This document shows, piece after piece, positions 1 through 11,284 of a stretch of 64,000 bases of DNA; position 1 is the stretch's first letter; each line of letters opens with the position of its first letter. The notes beneath the pieces were generated by a model. It was given only the letters and a program-made list of their open reading frames with translations. It made no database searches and had not been told where the DNA came from. Location: positions 7,750,001 through 7,814,000 of the forward strand of contig JARCOQ010000002.1 of NCBI GenBank assembly GCA_029207755.1. Reading direction: 5' to 3'. The position numbers and the translations under genes are program-made. The DNA comes from Chamaea fasciata. Lineage: Eukaryota; Chordata; Aves; Passeriformes; Sylviidae.

Positions 1-1090
1 AGTTCAGAGATGAATTTGGGAGCCTGGTAGGTGAGCTGGATTTGAGCTGGCACTGTGCCCTTGATCTACATAAGGCTACCAGCATAGTGGGGTGCTTTAG
101 TGAAAGCACAGTCAGCAGGGCAAGGGGGATGGACTCGCTCCTGTTGTTATTCATAAATGCACATGGAAGGAAAAGAAAAGAAAGAGTGCATCCAGTGCAG
201 ATTAAATGGCTTCCATGCGCCTTCCAACCTAATGACTGCCCAGATTCCATGGGTGTTCCTACATCTGAGCTACTCACTTCCACTCATATCTACATGTATG
301 TATTGAACAAAGAACAGATAAATGTTCTCTTTGTTTGGACTCAGATTCACGGGCAGAAATGGAAGGTGCATGGAATTTGAGGAAGTATTTTTAAAAATCT
401 GACTCGCTCAAATGGTATCCTTCCTTCTTCAGAGTTAATATTACTCTGGGATTTATAGCTTAGATAAAGCTGCATCTTCTCAGAGACAAAGTTTTGTTTG
501 GATTTTTTTTTTTTTTCTTCTGCCCTTTGCCTTTATTTTCCCTGTGACCTAAAAATCAAGCCTTTAGAATGCTTACTGGCTCATAGCAGAATAGCTACCA
601 ACATCATTTTACTTTCAAATAATACAAGTTTATGAAAAAAAACCACAAAGCCTTTTTTTTCTTTTTATATGAGCTTTGCTATTGGATCTTGCAGATCTTT
701 CTACTTGCTCATAAAAGGTGAAAACTATCCTCAAGTAACTCCCAAGTGAAGGAATTTGAATCCATATCCATCACTCTTCAAGAAGTGCCAAGATCACCTA
801 ATTTTCTTAGCTCAGTGAGTCTTCACTCTTCCTTTACATCTTCAGGATCATGAAATTTAAGCATTCAGTTCTTTTTGACTCTCAGCCTATGCCAAAAGAC
901 AGCCAGTAGATAAACTATGGGTTGGTCTCTGAGTTTAGCTGAACATTCCCTTTTTTAAACATTATTCTCAGAAAAAGACCTGCCTAACCACAAAACTAGC
1001 TAAATTCTTCACCTGAACTATTCAGTGCCTTATTCAGTCATTAACAGTTTTCTTTTGAATATTTGACTGAAAAGCCATTCAAGCACTTTA
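1..1090. other. AT-rich noncoding DNA
   Basis: No gene, repeat family or RNA was recognised. A 112-codon plus frame starting near 42 opens with TTG, has no family resemblance and was set aside. A T-rich run lies near 511-525 and A/T-rich stretches occur near 635-665. Confidence 0.6.
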
Positions 1091-1103
1091 AAAGTACAGA
1101 AAA

Positions 1104-1358
1104 ATGCCTGAAGGCACATTACAAGACTCTGGTTTTCTTTATGAAGCAGCAAAATTAAGATCTGACAGTGCTAGGAAACTTTTATTCAATATACCTTCAC
1201 AGGTTGCAGAGAAATTAGAAGAATGTGGAGTTTCTTGTCAAAGTGTATCAATCAGAGATATAAATCCTAAGCATCATATTCTGAGAACAAGTTCAGTAGT
1301 GTTAGAATTGGTCAAAAACACAAATCTTGTTTTCTCTAGCCAGATGACAAAGTTTTGA
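1104..1358 (+). pseudogene. Protein-like open frame, possible exon or retrocopy fragment
   Basis: This is an 84-codon frame that starts with ATG and ends in TGA. Its amino-acid mix is balanced, with alternating charged and hydrophobic residues (for example AEKLEECGVS near the middle), unlike the low-complexity frames typical of this AT-rich window. An in-frame TAA lies 15 bases upstream of the ATG, and the bases before the ATG form only a poor splice acceptor. There is no A tail or target duplication to prove retroposition. A faint likeness to the DUF1308/C7orf25 type of protein around the AEKL segment was noted from memory and is not reliable. It could be a chance frame, an old retrocopy piece or a terminal exon. 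Confidence 0.2.
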
Positions 1359-1359
1359 G

Positions 1360-4300
1360 TACTAAAAACTAACACTAATTAAAAAGAAAAAAAGAAAAAA
1401 GATGATACCAAACAATTTAGTTACTTATGTTTTTGAATTATGATTGACTTGACAAAAAGTATAATGAAAGACTATTCAGATTCCATTCTTTTACACTGCC
1501 TCTAAGATGCTATAGTAAGAAATCTGAATTTATGGGAGTTTCATTACGAACAACCGTCTCCTGTTGAAAACAGGCAAACAAGGTACAATGGTGAATTTAT
1601 TTCCTGTAGTGTTTCAGTAATAAGCCAGGAAGCATTAGGGATAAGGAAATTTAAAATATTACTTTCTGCCCCAAGAAAAGTCAAATCCTGAACTGATCCT
1701 CTTTAGTAAGCCACTATGACTGCCAAAGAGAGTTGTTTATTTTATGTCTTTTTACACTTACTGCCATGAATGATTTCTCAGATTTATATTTCATGATGTA
1801 TGTTTTATATATATTTTGCTATGTTATATATATACATATCTCTTAAAGGAAACATAGTTTCTGGAGAAACAATGCACAGTATGTAAACCACAGAGGTCTA
1901 GAAGCTCCCGTCACAAATTTCTCGAAAATCTGAGTTCAAAAAGAGGTATTTTCCTTATCCTCTTCTCCCTAAGACCTACAGAGAATTCTATTATAAAATC
2001 TATTATACTCTATCAGGAGCATTCAAATTTTTTCTTTGTTTTCAGCATTGCTGACAAATTTGTCATGTTTTTACAAGACTTTCTTTGTGCTGGTATCTCT
2101 GTGAAGCCCAAGGATTGATGACACAACACAAGTGGCACCTGCTCCAGTTCAGATGATGAGACCTTCCACAACACCCACTGTTAAAGAACCAGGTTCCAAA
2201 CCCAGACAAACTCAGCAGGAATTCTCCTGTTTTCTTTATTAGCAGCCCAAAAACTTGTAAACTTGCAGCTATTGATGTTGAAAATAAGAAAAAAAAAAAT
2301 CTGTTTAAATTATTTACATCTTTTGCTGTATGTCAGATGCATAGTTTTGGGTTTTCGATGGGGTTTGTTTTTTTCTTTTTTTGACAATCTAGTAACAGGT
2401 AACTTTAAAACACTTTAAAGGCTTAACTGAAAACACAACTTAACATATACTTCTAAATATAATACAACATGCGTTAATGCCATGTTTTCTTAGATCAGCG
2501 CACTTTAAAATCAACTATCAATTTTTCAGCCTTTAAATATGCAGAGAAACTGGCAAGGAAAAAAAAATCACATCTTTCCCAGATAACATTCAAACCCTGA
2601 TTAAATAAAGATGTGCCAAGGCAGAGATACTTTATGCCTCAGGAGACAGCCATAGTGGAATTGTGAGTGTATTTTATATGTGAATTAGAGGTAAGATGTA
2701 ATGACATGAGATGAAAGGCTCAGCCATGATTTTAATAAAGGGGGGAGACAGTGCTTCCCTGTGGACCCCATATGCAAAATAGTGAGACTCCGCAAGAATA
2801 CATGAAAAGATTCAGCAAAAACTACAATAAATGCTTGCAAGTTATAAGATGACTATTAAAATTCATCACACTTTACTGAAGCTGAATATTCCAGATATGA
2901 AGGTAAGCTCTAACACATTTTTGATAACGTTAATTTCATATGACAAACTATGTCATCAGTAAGGCTGGAATAATTTCAATTTTTACGTAAGACAGAATTT
3001 GAGACTTTGAAACCATAACATTTCATTTTTAAAGGTTTATAATAACATGATATAAAAATTCCATTTAATTTGTTATTTGAAAAACGTGTTTTTAATTGTA
3101 ATAAAATATTGCAATTTAGCAGTACTATATGACAGTCATTTCAGCTGCTTAGTGCCTTTAGCAATCCTCAGGAAAAGCTCTTACCTATTGCTCTATTGAT
3201 TTTTAATTTTTTTTTTTTAATGGCTACAGCAGAATTCTAAAGAATCATTATTTCATTTTCCCTCATTAAATTAAGGAAAAAGTTTGAGATTTTTCACAGT
3301 TCTCTTTTTCTACATTAAAAAAAATTAAAAGAGACATGCCTTTGTAAGGAATAGACATGAAAAGAGCAAAATGAATGGGATGAACTGCTTAAAGGGAAAA
3401 AAAAAAATCCTGCTTTATTTGATCTTTTGTGATAATCACACTCCTGGCACCCTGCCAGCAAGGCTCAGCATGCTGATGTCTGGCCAAGTACAGTAATCTC
3501 TTGGTTCAAGTCTGAGGGCTGTGATGAAAATTACAAAGCAGGGACAAAAATCAAAATGCCACCTGTGATTTATTCTGAAACTAATTTCACGGGAAAAGTA
3601 ATACAATGAAAACAGTTATTTTAGTAAAGACTACAAGACTATGACTAAATTGAAACCAATGCAAGTGGATGGAGGTAGCTATCATGCAAATACATTTGGA
3701 TCTGCAGGCATTCGTTTTAAAATGAGCAGTAGATGTCTTTGTGACAGGTAAATTGCTTTGAGATTATGTTTGAAGTCCGAGGTCAAACTTTTAAAATGAT
3801 AATTTTAACTTACATCTTCCTTTATTCTGGAGTCTTTCTGCATTTGAAACCAAGAAAACCAGCGGGAAAAAAAAAAACAAAAACAAAAAACCCCACAAAA
3901 ACAACAAAAAATTCCCAACCCAATTCATTTCCTTATTTTATTTTCTATGAACTACCATTCAAATACAGGTGAACAAGTCCTTGAGGAAACCTTTTTCCTC
4001 TCTCTTTTCATTTAGTTGTCTATATTTGAGCTAGTTGCCTAGAGATATGGGGAACAGCCACAAAACTCTGCATTCACAATATATTCAAATCAGAAATTCA
4101 GCCAGTAAAGTCTTCTAAATTATTATTCAGACTGAAAGCAGAAAAAGCAACCAGTTAAGACCAGCATGTCACTTTTTTTTTCCTATATAGTTGTTGTGTT
4201 TTCCTGAAAGGTTGTACATCATTAGCGGAACTGGGCATAGTGTGTTTAGATTTTTCTTCATAAACATTGAGAAATTATTCAGAATTATTTGAAAGCTGCT

Positions 4301-4960
4301 TTTAGAGATTTATTCTTAAACAAAAACTCAATAAAATAAAACATTTTGTTTCCTTTGTGTTACTAGAAAAAAAAAATCCACTATTTGCTGAAGTGATACA
4401 TGTTCCCTGTTTTACCACCACCTTCTTCATTAAGTTGGACAGCATCTTGCCATTTTTATACACACTACTCCTCTCTGCACTGGTAAGAATTACCACATGC
4501 AAGCACCAGGACAATCCCTGATCTTTGGGCCTCACTGAAACACTGTATTTCAGCATTCCCCAGTTGCCATTTTGCTCTTTCTTCCAGAAGTTTCTCTATA
4601 GATTTCCAATTCTCTTTGATATTCAAGTCTGTTCCTGCACTCTCTATCTTCCCCCCACCGACCGTGCTAATCAAAGGAATGCTTTATTTACAGCCACCTT
4701 AACCTTGCCATACTTATATTTCCATGCCACTCCTTTTCTATATTTTCCTTTGCAGTCAAAAAAATCCCAGTCATTACAGCACAGACAATACAATTAAATT
4801 ACCAAATTCTGTGTGCTACCCCAGCAGGTGCGCTCACAACTTTCTTAACTCCACACATACACACGTTTTAACACCCAGAGAAAACTTCAGGTATATTCGT
4901 GCACACACTCACACGGACAGCAAAAAAACCCCATGAACATTTATGTTTAAGTGAGAGGTA
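1360..4960. other. AT-rich noncoding DNA
   Basis: No gene or recognised mobile element. There is an alternating TA stretch near 1800-1840, T and A tracts near 2289, 3207 and 3401, and an A-rich CAAAA-like stretch near 3868-3910. Short frames here are unremarkable. Confidence 0.55.
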
Positions 4961-4965
4961 CCTAC

Positions 4966-5106
4966 CTGGAATGAGCTGACCCAGTAACTGCTGGCATCTG
5001 GAAAGGCTGAATACAGCTACAACAGCCAGAAAAGGATAATGTTTCCATTTCATGATGTGTCCCTCCTTGCATTACACCAGCTCAGCAGCACTAACGCAAA
5101 CGTCAC
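4966..5106 (-). CDS. Candidate first coding exon of a secreted or membrane protein
   Basis: Read on the minus strand, a long pyrimidine-rich tract ending TATTGCAG gives an acceptor at 5107-5108. A 53-base leader with an in-frame TAA follows. The ATG at 5053-5051 has A at -3. The frame runs 29 codons plus one base to a donor at 4965-4964 (CAG before GTAGGT), leaving a phase 1 intron. The peptide begins MKWKHYPF, followed by a hydrophobic stretch (FLAVVAVFSL) and then Q-rich residues, which is the layout of a signal peptide. An upstream ATG in another frame overlaps the start. I do not recognise the protein and see no continuation exon in the 4.9 kb downstream, so any partner exon would lie outside the window or be missed. 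A chance combination is possible, but the four signals agree. Confidence 0.38.
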
Positions 5107-5109
5107 CTG

Positions 5110-5890
5110 CAATACACCAAGGAAATAAGAACAGAAGAATTCATGATAAGTTGAGGTGCTTCCAAATACTTTTGTCCAGAGTAATTTTATGAAGAATGCT
5201 GGTTTCAGTACAGCCTTAGGTATCAAAACAATGTTAAATTATCTAACAGTTAGACAGTTGAAAAGCACAACCAGAATATTAGTTATCCTTGCAGAGCAGA
5301 CAACCCTAAACCAGATGTTTTAAAGGGAGACATGAGGATCCCATAGTGCACATATGTGTTTTAAAGAGCTGCATGTTGTTTGGTTAAGTTATTAAAGAAA
5401 TTGCTCACTTCAGGAAGATAATTAAGTACATATTTAACCCATCTCAGGGCAAGGAAATACTTAAACCTTTGCATAAGTTGAAAACATTTACATTTAGGCT
5501 ATTCAATTTACTATGAAAGCAGGATTAAAACTTCACTTTGGTCTCCTTATGAAATTATGTTTTGCTGAAGGAGGATTAGGGATATTTTCACCCAGCAATA
5601 ACTTGAACGGTAAAGACAATTTTCTGGTGAGTTTCTAAGTTCTTAAGGGCAGAAAACATTCATCTGATTGACAGGAAAATAGAATCTTATAAAGACAATA
5701 TTTTGAATTTTAAAAAAAAAATCAAAATATTTTTAACCAAAATATGACTTTTAGACTCATCTTTCTGACCACAACATTTGTAGATTAAAAAGCATTCACA
5801 GCTCTACTGGTGCTTAAAAGTCACCTCTGCTCATCCTACTCATTTTTTCACTCTTCACCTACATTACTGTTTTATAGACTTGTCCAGAAA
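5110..5890. other. Noncoding flank
   Basis: AT-rich DNA upstream (minus-strand sense) of the exon candidate. Apart from the acceptor's pyrimidine tract at its edge, nothing is recognised. Confidence 0.55.
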
Positions 5891-5891
5891 G

Positions 5892-6085
5892 CATGAAATT
5901 TTTGGGGTTGGAAGGGATCCCTGGAGACCATCCAGTCCAATCCCCTGCCAAGGGAGGGTTACCTGTGGCAGGTTACACAGGAATGCATCCAGGTGGGTTT
6001 GGAATGTCCCCAGAGAGGGAAAACCCATGACATCCCTGGGCCTCGGGCCTTGTTTTGAGCCTGTTCCAAACACCTTTCCTCTAAA
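5892..6085 (-). mobile_element. CR1 LINE 3' fragment, truncated
   Basis: Read on the plus strand, this follows the reverse complement of the avian CR1 3' end: a GGGTTGGAAGGGA-like start, then CTGGAGACCATCCAGTCCAA, a CCCCTGCCA segment, a stretch about a bonus of GTTACACAGGAATGCATCCAGG, and the 'TTTGGAATGTCCCCAGAGAG' block that follows in CR1 copies. The element therefore lies on the minus strand and is cut off on its 5' side near 6085. The terminal ATTCTATG-type octamer repeats are no longer clear, so the copy is old. No coding capacity remains. Confidence 0.85.
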
Positions 6086-6243
6086 GCTGTCTAAAATACA
6101 TATGGTGTTTTGCAGATTATTTCAGTAGATTTCTAAAAACAGCAAGATTTTTTTTTTTGTAATTAAATACACACCATCTGAAATCTGATTGTATTCTTTT
6201 GGGTGGTTTATTTTGGGGGAGGTTCTTTGAGGTTTTTTTTTGG

Positions 6244-6271
6244 TTTTTTTTTTTTTTTTTTTTTTTTTTTT
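6244..6271. repeat. Poly(T) tract, 28 bases
   Basis: An uninterrupted run of 28 T, preceded by a shorter T run at 6233-6241. No polyadenylation signal is visible on the minus strand next to it, so a retroposed tail is not supported. It produces a false lysine-rich frame on the minus strand. Confidence 0.9.
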
Positions 6272-6279
6272 CTTAAATG

Positions 6280-7440
6280 GCCTTTCTCTCAATACAAACC
6301 CAAGTGCATGTGAATGTAACATTCCATACACTCCATAGTATCTGGCGTTCATCTCAAGATCTTCATGGTGAAATGAGACATTGTTTTAAGTGTCTGTCAG
6401 ATTATGAGATGTGTCAAATTGCCTGACCCTAACCAATGAGAGACCACCAAGTAACTAAATCTGATGTACGTTGACTCATCAAAATCTACTCCAGCAATAA
6501 ATAATTATGTTAGACCTTGATATCTTTACAAATACACTTATTTCATTCTCCTTGTCCTACTTGTAGTTAATGTTTCCTCAGAGATGACCAGTTTGGATGA
6601 TGAATCCTATATTATCTAAACGTCAGCAGACATAATTGTAAGAGTGAAGAAAACTACAGTGACACCAGTCACTTGTTCAGTCTGTTGGGACAGAGCTGTA
6701 AACTTAATACATATTTAATGCCTACACATTGAAGAGTTGCATGGCTCCTGGGAGCATTCAGTGCCACCTGACACTTTTGGATGTTCAAAAATGCATAAAT
6801 GAGTTTAATATGAAGAGGTGAAATCTCCCACACATGTTGCATTTTAAATTTTCTTTTTGTGTTGTACCTGTGCCTCTACTATCTCAGCAACTAGAAATAA
6901 TAATAGTAATAAGCCATTTTCTATCACAATTACCTGTATCCTACAAAATATTATACTTTGTTTTTTCTCATTTCAACCGTTTTCTCACACTGCACACAAA
7001 AACTCTAAGTTCCTTCCATTCTCATTCTTTTAATTTCCCCTATCACTCATATGGCTGCTCTTCTGTTGCAAACAGCTTGACAGCTCTTAATGGCAGAGTT
7101 AACAGCAATTAATGGCCAAGGTGTTACATGCTGCTCTAAATGTTATTCATGGTATGGCTCCAAGACTGAAATGAGGATTTGCAGGCTCAGGCCCTCAGAA
7201 CATCCATCTATTAATATTTAAGAGATAAAAATATTTATTTTATTTACAGGTTTACTCTGTAAATCATTTTACTAATGTGGTTTCAGACTCCCATTGTTTC
7301 TTCACTTTTACTTTCTGCCACGAACACGAGACTGAATGTTACTTCCAACACAAAGCCGAGGGGGCAGCCCTTTGATTTTGCTTCTTTAAACAAAACCAGA
7401 AAAATAACACTTTCACTTCAAGGTTTACTTTGTCATTATA
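6280..7440. other. Noncoding DNA
   Basis: No gene, RNA or recognised repeat. Pyrimidine-rich near 6950-7060. Confidence 0.5.
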
Positions 7441-7444
7441 ATGT

Positions 7445-7940
7445 GAGATAAAGGAGGTGAAGGAGGAGGAGACAGAAGAGATGCTTCAGGCGCCTGAGCA
7501 GATTCCCCTGCATCCCGTGGAGAGAACTATGCTGAAGAGCAGGAATCCATACTGCAGCCCATGGAGGGCACCAGGGGGATGCTCCCTGGAGAAATCTGTA
7601 GTCCATGCAGGAGCAGGCTAATCCTGAATGACTACAACCCACAGGAACTAACTACTCTGGAGCAGAGGGACAGCATGAGGAAGAGGAAGGAGAGGCATAG
7701 AAAAGCTCTCATGGGCTGACTACAATCTCCAATTCCCCATCCCCTTGCACCACTCCAGGGAAAGGTGGGATACCAGAGGTACAGGAGTTGAGGATGAAGT
7801 GATAGAGATGAGCCTAGGAGAAACAAGAGGGGTGACAGAGGGACAGTTTTAATTATTGTCCTTTTTTCTCATTACCCAACTATTTTATTCAAAAATAAAT
7901 TTTGATCTTTAGCCAAGGTCAGTTTACCCCAACCATAAAG
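7445..7940 (+). mobile_element. Degraded avian retroviral LTR-like fragment
   Basis: The segment matches, from memory, an avian endogenous retrovirus LTR-type sequence. It has a purine-rich GGAGGTGAAGGAGGAGGAGA opening, the block GATGCTTCAGGCGCCTGAGC followed by CAGATTCCCCTGCA, and repeated 'CAGCCCATGGAGGG' and 'CTGGAGCAGAGG' units. It ends with TTGTCCTTTTTTCTCATTAC, an AATAAATT polyadenylation-type signal near 7896, and CCAAGGTCAGTTTACCCC, which corresponds to the usual AAGTCGAGTCTGTTTTGCCC. It is diverged, lacks a clear TG start or CA end, and has no recognisable viral gene. The class is probably ERVL-like, but that is not settled. Confidence 0.55.
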
Positions 7941-7944
7941 TTTC

Positions 7945-9960
7945 AGGGAAGAGATGAATCCCAGGAACATACCTGATGGCACTCACCCTCACTGTGAAGG
8001 TATGTCATGCATGAATCCAACACTTTGTTTTTCCATACCTCTCTCTTGCATTTACTTAACTGGTAGACTACGACTTCTTTCTAATCTCTGTATGTGACAG
8101 AGCTCCACAGGGAGCTCTGACCGTAAGGGTTTGGCTGTTTAGTTAAAAGCTTTTCCACCCTCTTTTTCTGCTTGTAGGCTTACGTTTGAAATATAATATT
8201 TCACTCTAAAACCTGAAATTTTCTCAGTGTCATTAAAAAATAATATTATTACAGAAAATTTCAGTGAAGAGAGCTTTCATGAAGTCAAATAATTCTAATG
8301 TGAAAACAACATTTTTTTTAGTCTACAGTTTAAAAACAAATCCTGTAGGTATTCCTTGAAAACGATCCTGAATAGGAGGCCTATTTCTCTTTCTTTGGGG
8401 TACAGAGCTTCTGAAAGAGTAGCCCTGATCACAGGAAAGATAAAGTAGAAAGAGTTGTCATCAGAATGGTTTTCAGATAGAAGCTGAGTCCAGCAAGAGA
8501 GAAACAAGATCTTTTTCATCATCTACTGCCACAGTGCCACAGTTCCTGTACTGCACAACAATGGAAGAAACACCCACAAGTGTACTGCAGCCAAAGGGAC
8601 TCAGATGCAATTCTCTGCAATTAGTTTTTCAGTGTCTGACCTACAAAACTAATACTGCAGGATAAGGACTGGCAGTAATTAGATGTTGCCAGTGACAGGA
8701 GAAGGATGCACTCACCACAGACACTTCAGCTGGCCTGAGACCTCACCTCACTCTGTCTCAAATGGCCAGGGACCTTCACCAGAATGTGCAGGAAAAGATT
8801 CAGATCCAATGCCTTGTCCAGAGTGCACAATGAAGATAAACACTGGCTTCTCTATGACATTATAATCATTAAAGAATCAATGGCAAATTAAATTGCACAA
8901 GCCCAGAGGGGAAAGAAATAGCATGGTAAATGCAGGGAAAAGGTCCAATCAATTATTTTCTTCCACTTCCAAAGTCTAGTGCTATTTATCACTACAGCCA
9001 GTGCAGAAGCAAAGACACAGACAAGATCAAACCAATGCTGGTTTTATTTTTATGTCTTTAGGGGTTTTGGGTTGCTTTTTTTCAAAAATTTGATAACTAT
9101 TGATGCTTCTCTAAGGCAACCAGCTTCCTATGACTAGATTTTGATGTGATCTTGAGTAGAAAGGACACAAAAGTCACGTAATTAAGATTCTAACTTGCAA
9201 AAATAACTTCTCTTTATAAAATAGGGAAATATTGGTAAATATATTGGTAATATAAACTTTGGTAAATATTATGCTAAAGGAGATTGCTTATCTACAGAAT
9301 GGGACAATTTTGATTTGCCATGTACCCAACCATTTAGGAGTGGACTAGCAAAATTTCACCAAAAGGAGGGAAAAAAAGAGAAGATACTCATTTTGAAGCA
9401 AGGTTAACAATTTTTGGAAGTGGAATTTTTAAAAGCTTGTGATGCACTGTTAGGCCTGCCTGATGGCAGTGGATGGTCCTTCCCATACTTTCAATCCTCA
9501 TGCCTATTAGTCAGACACCCAGTTATTTGGTCATCTCTGTTTAGACTGACACTACTTGTGAACTTACTCCTCCTGTGCCTTAATATCAGTATAGTTATAG
9601 ATCACAGAAATTAAGAACTTCCCTCTACTACTTTAAACATCCTGTCTATGCTAAACTAAATTTATTTAAAGTTCCAGAAGGAAGCTCTGCTCTATATTGT
9701 CTCAATTGTGTTCATTTAGGAGCAAAAAATGACAGGGAGTTGAACCAGGGGCAAAAGTCTGGTTAGCTCCTTTTTTGCTATAGAGCAAATCTACTCTACC
9801 AAGACCAAAGTAGCTCAAAAAATATAAATCTACTTAAACCAGTAGTTATCAGTATAACACATCTATGGATGTGGACTGTCATCCTTTCAGTGACAGTTTC
9901 AGCAGACATCCATGAAGCTCACCTTATTTAATCTTTTAGTATTTCCAGGCATTTGCTTGT
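7945..9960. other. Noncoding DNA with one small hairpin
   Basis: No gene is recognised. At 8098-8119 a perfect 9-bp stem (CAGAGCTCC and its complement) flanks a 4-base loop. It has no T tract or family match, so it is probably incidental. Between 9230 and 9275 the motif TATTGGTAAATA recurs in short imperfect copies. Confidence 0.45.
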
Positions 9961-9964
9961 TTAG

Positions 9965-9986
9965 AACCAATTGTTAACAATTGGTT
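9965..9986. repeat. Perfect 22-bp palindrome
   Basis: Two 11-base arms, AACCAATTGTT and its exact complement, meet with no spacer. The next outward pair is mismatched (G against T), and one further A:T pair follows on the outside. No transposon termini are attached. Function unknown. Confidence 0.85.
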
Positions 9987-9989
9987 TTA

Positions 9990-10885
9990 ACAGTTATGAT
10001 GCAAGATTTGCCCTTTACTTACTTTGAGCTGTGGTTTTTTAATGCAGTGGGAAACCCAAGGGTAAAATATTTCTTGTTATTAATAATAGCAATGTATTGA
10101 ATGTGCTAAATTTACATTTCTAAGGAGGCAGGTGACCACCTTATACGTAAAAAAATCCTACCCAGATTCTGACTTGATTTCTGTATGCTATTTTTTTTAC
10201 CTAAGCAATACCATAGGAATAGTTCATCTACTATAATTAAAATTAAAAAGAAGCTGTGTCCATGTTCATCCTGTTGTATTTAAGCTCAGTCTGAGGCGTC
10301 AGACATATGACAAAAAAAGTCAGTTTTTCTGCCACCAGTTTCTCTTCAAACAATTTCTCTACCAGAAGCTCTGCTAAGGTTTTCTTCATGCCTGACCATA
10401 CAAACTGAGATTAATCTTGATTAAAGGATGACTTGAACAAAGAACCATTCCTCAGGGAGGAGTATGTCAGTGAGACAGTGAGCAACAGAACAGGATTTCT
10501 GTGTAAGGAAGCAATACGTTTATAATGCAATATAAATGTACAATGTAAGGTATGGAACATGAAGTGGAGTGTTAAGAAGTGTAAATAGAATGAAAAACAA
10601 ATTGTACCATGAATTGTATTATCTGTGTCTAGGTTTTTTTAAAAATGATTCTTCAGGTACTTTAGAAGCAATTTCATCTGTTTTTTCAGAAACACACATA
10701 TGTATGTGACACAAAAGATTAAAAAAAAAATAGGTCAGGTATGACTCTTCTCTTGAAGGGGCTGATGCTTACCACTCAACAGAATCAGAATACAAAAAAA
10801 CTTCCCAAGCAATCAATTCAAAGAGATTTACCAAGACTCCAAATTGTCACTGTGTGTGTCATGTTCTTCCCCACACCACTGCTGT
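9990..10885. other. Noncoding DNA
   Basis: No gene or named repeat recognised. Short A and T runs only, for example near 10719-10729. Confidence 0.5.
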
Positions 10886-10890
10886 TTACA

Positions 10891-10959
10891 CTGTGACTGC
10901 CCTGCTGCAGGAAAGAGGAGTTGGACTGTGGCTGCCCTGCTGCAGGAAAGAGGAGTTGG
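10891..10959. repeat. 35-bp direct tandem duplication, two copies
   Basis: The unit beginning CTGTGACTGCCCTGCTGCAG and ending GAGGAGTTGGA occurs at 10891-10925 and again at 10926-10959. The only internal difference is A to G at the sixth base. Such near-identity in old DNA suggests a recent slippage or duplication event. The unit has no recognised function. Confidence 0.9.
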
Positions 10960-11284
10960 TGTCCATCCCTTATTGGGTGACACTTGGTTAAAATCAGCTC
11001 AATTAAAAGACTAAACACAAAGGAAAAAAAGTTACCACATGGGAGCTTTTGTTTAGTCTTCAGGCAAGAACTGGGAACACCAGAGAAAAGTGGCAGTGCT
11101 TTTTCAGGCTCCTGCCCTTGCCCGACCTCAGAGTGCTGGACTCTCTCAAGGACTCAAATTAGGTTTCCAAGTGCTTCCTGCTCCCTGTCTTTGCTGCCTA
11201 CTCTGTCAGGAGCAGTAGAGTCAGTGTCTGAGCGTGCAGAGGGGAAACAAAGCCCACCTGGAAGTCAGTCTGACAAGCTACGTG
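10960..11284. other. Unassigned flank of the CR1 relic
   Basis: GC content is higher than in the surrounding DNA. A 162-codon plus frame beginning at a non-ATG start near 10984 runs from here into the CR1 segment. Only its last third aligns by eye with CR1 protein, so the first part is either badly decayed CR1 or unrelated DNA. Confidence 0.35.

Noticed and set aside
6122..6352. Lysine-rich minus-strand frame
   Set aside because: Produced by the 28-base T tract and no other feature.
8098..8119. Perfect 9-bp stem with a 4-base loop
   Set aside because: Too short to call an RNA gene. No terminator, box C/D or H/ACA signals and no microRNA-length stem.
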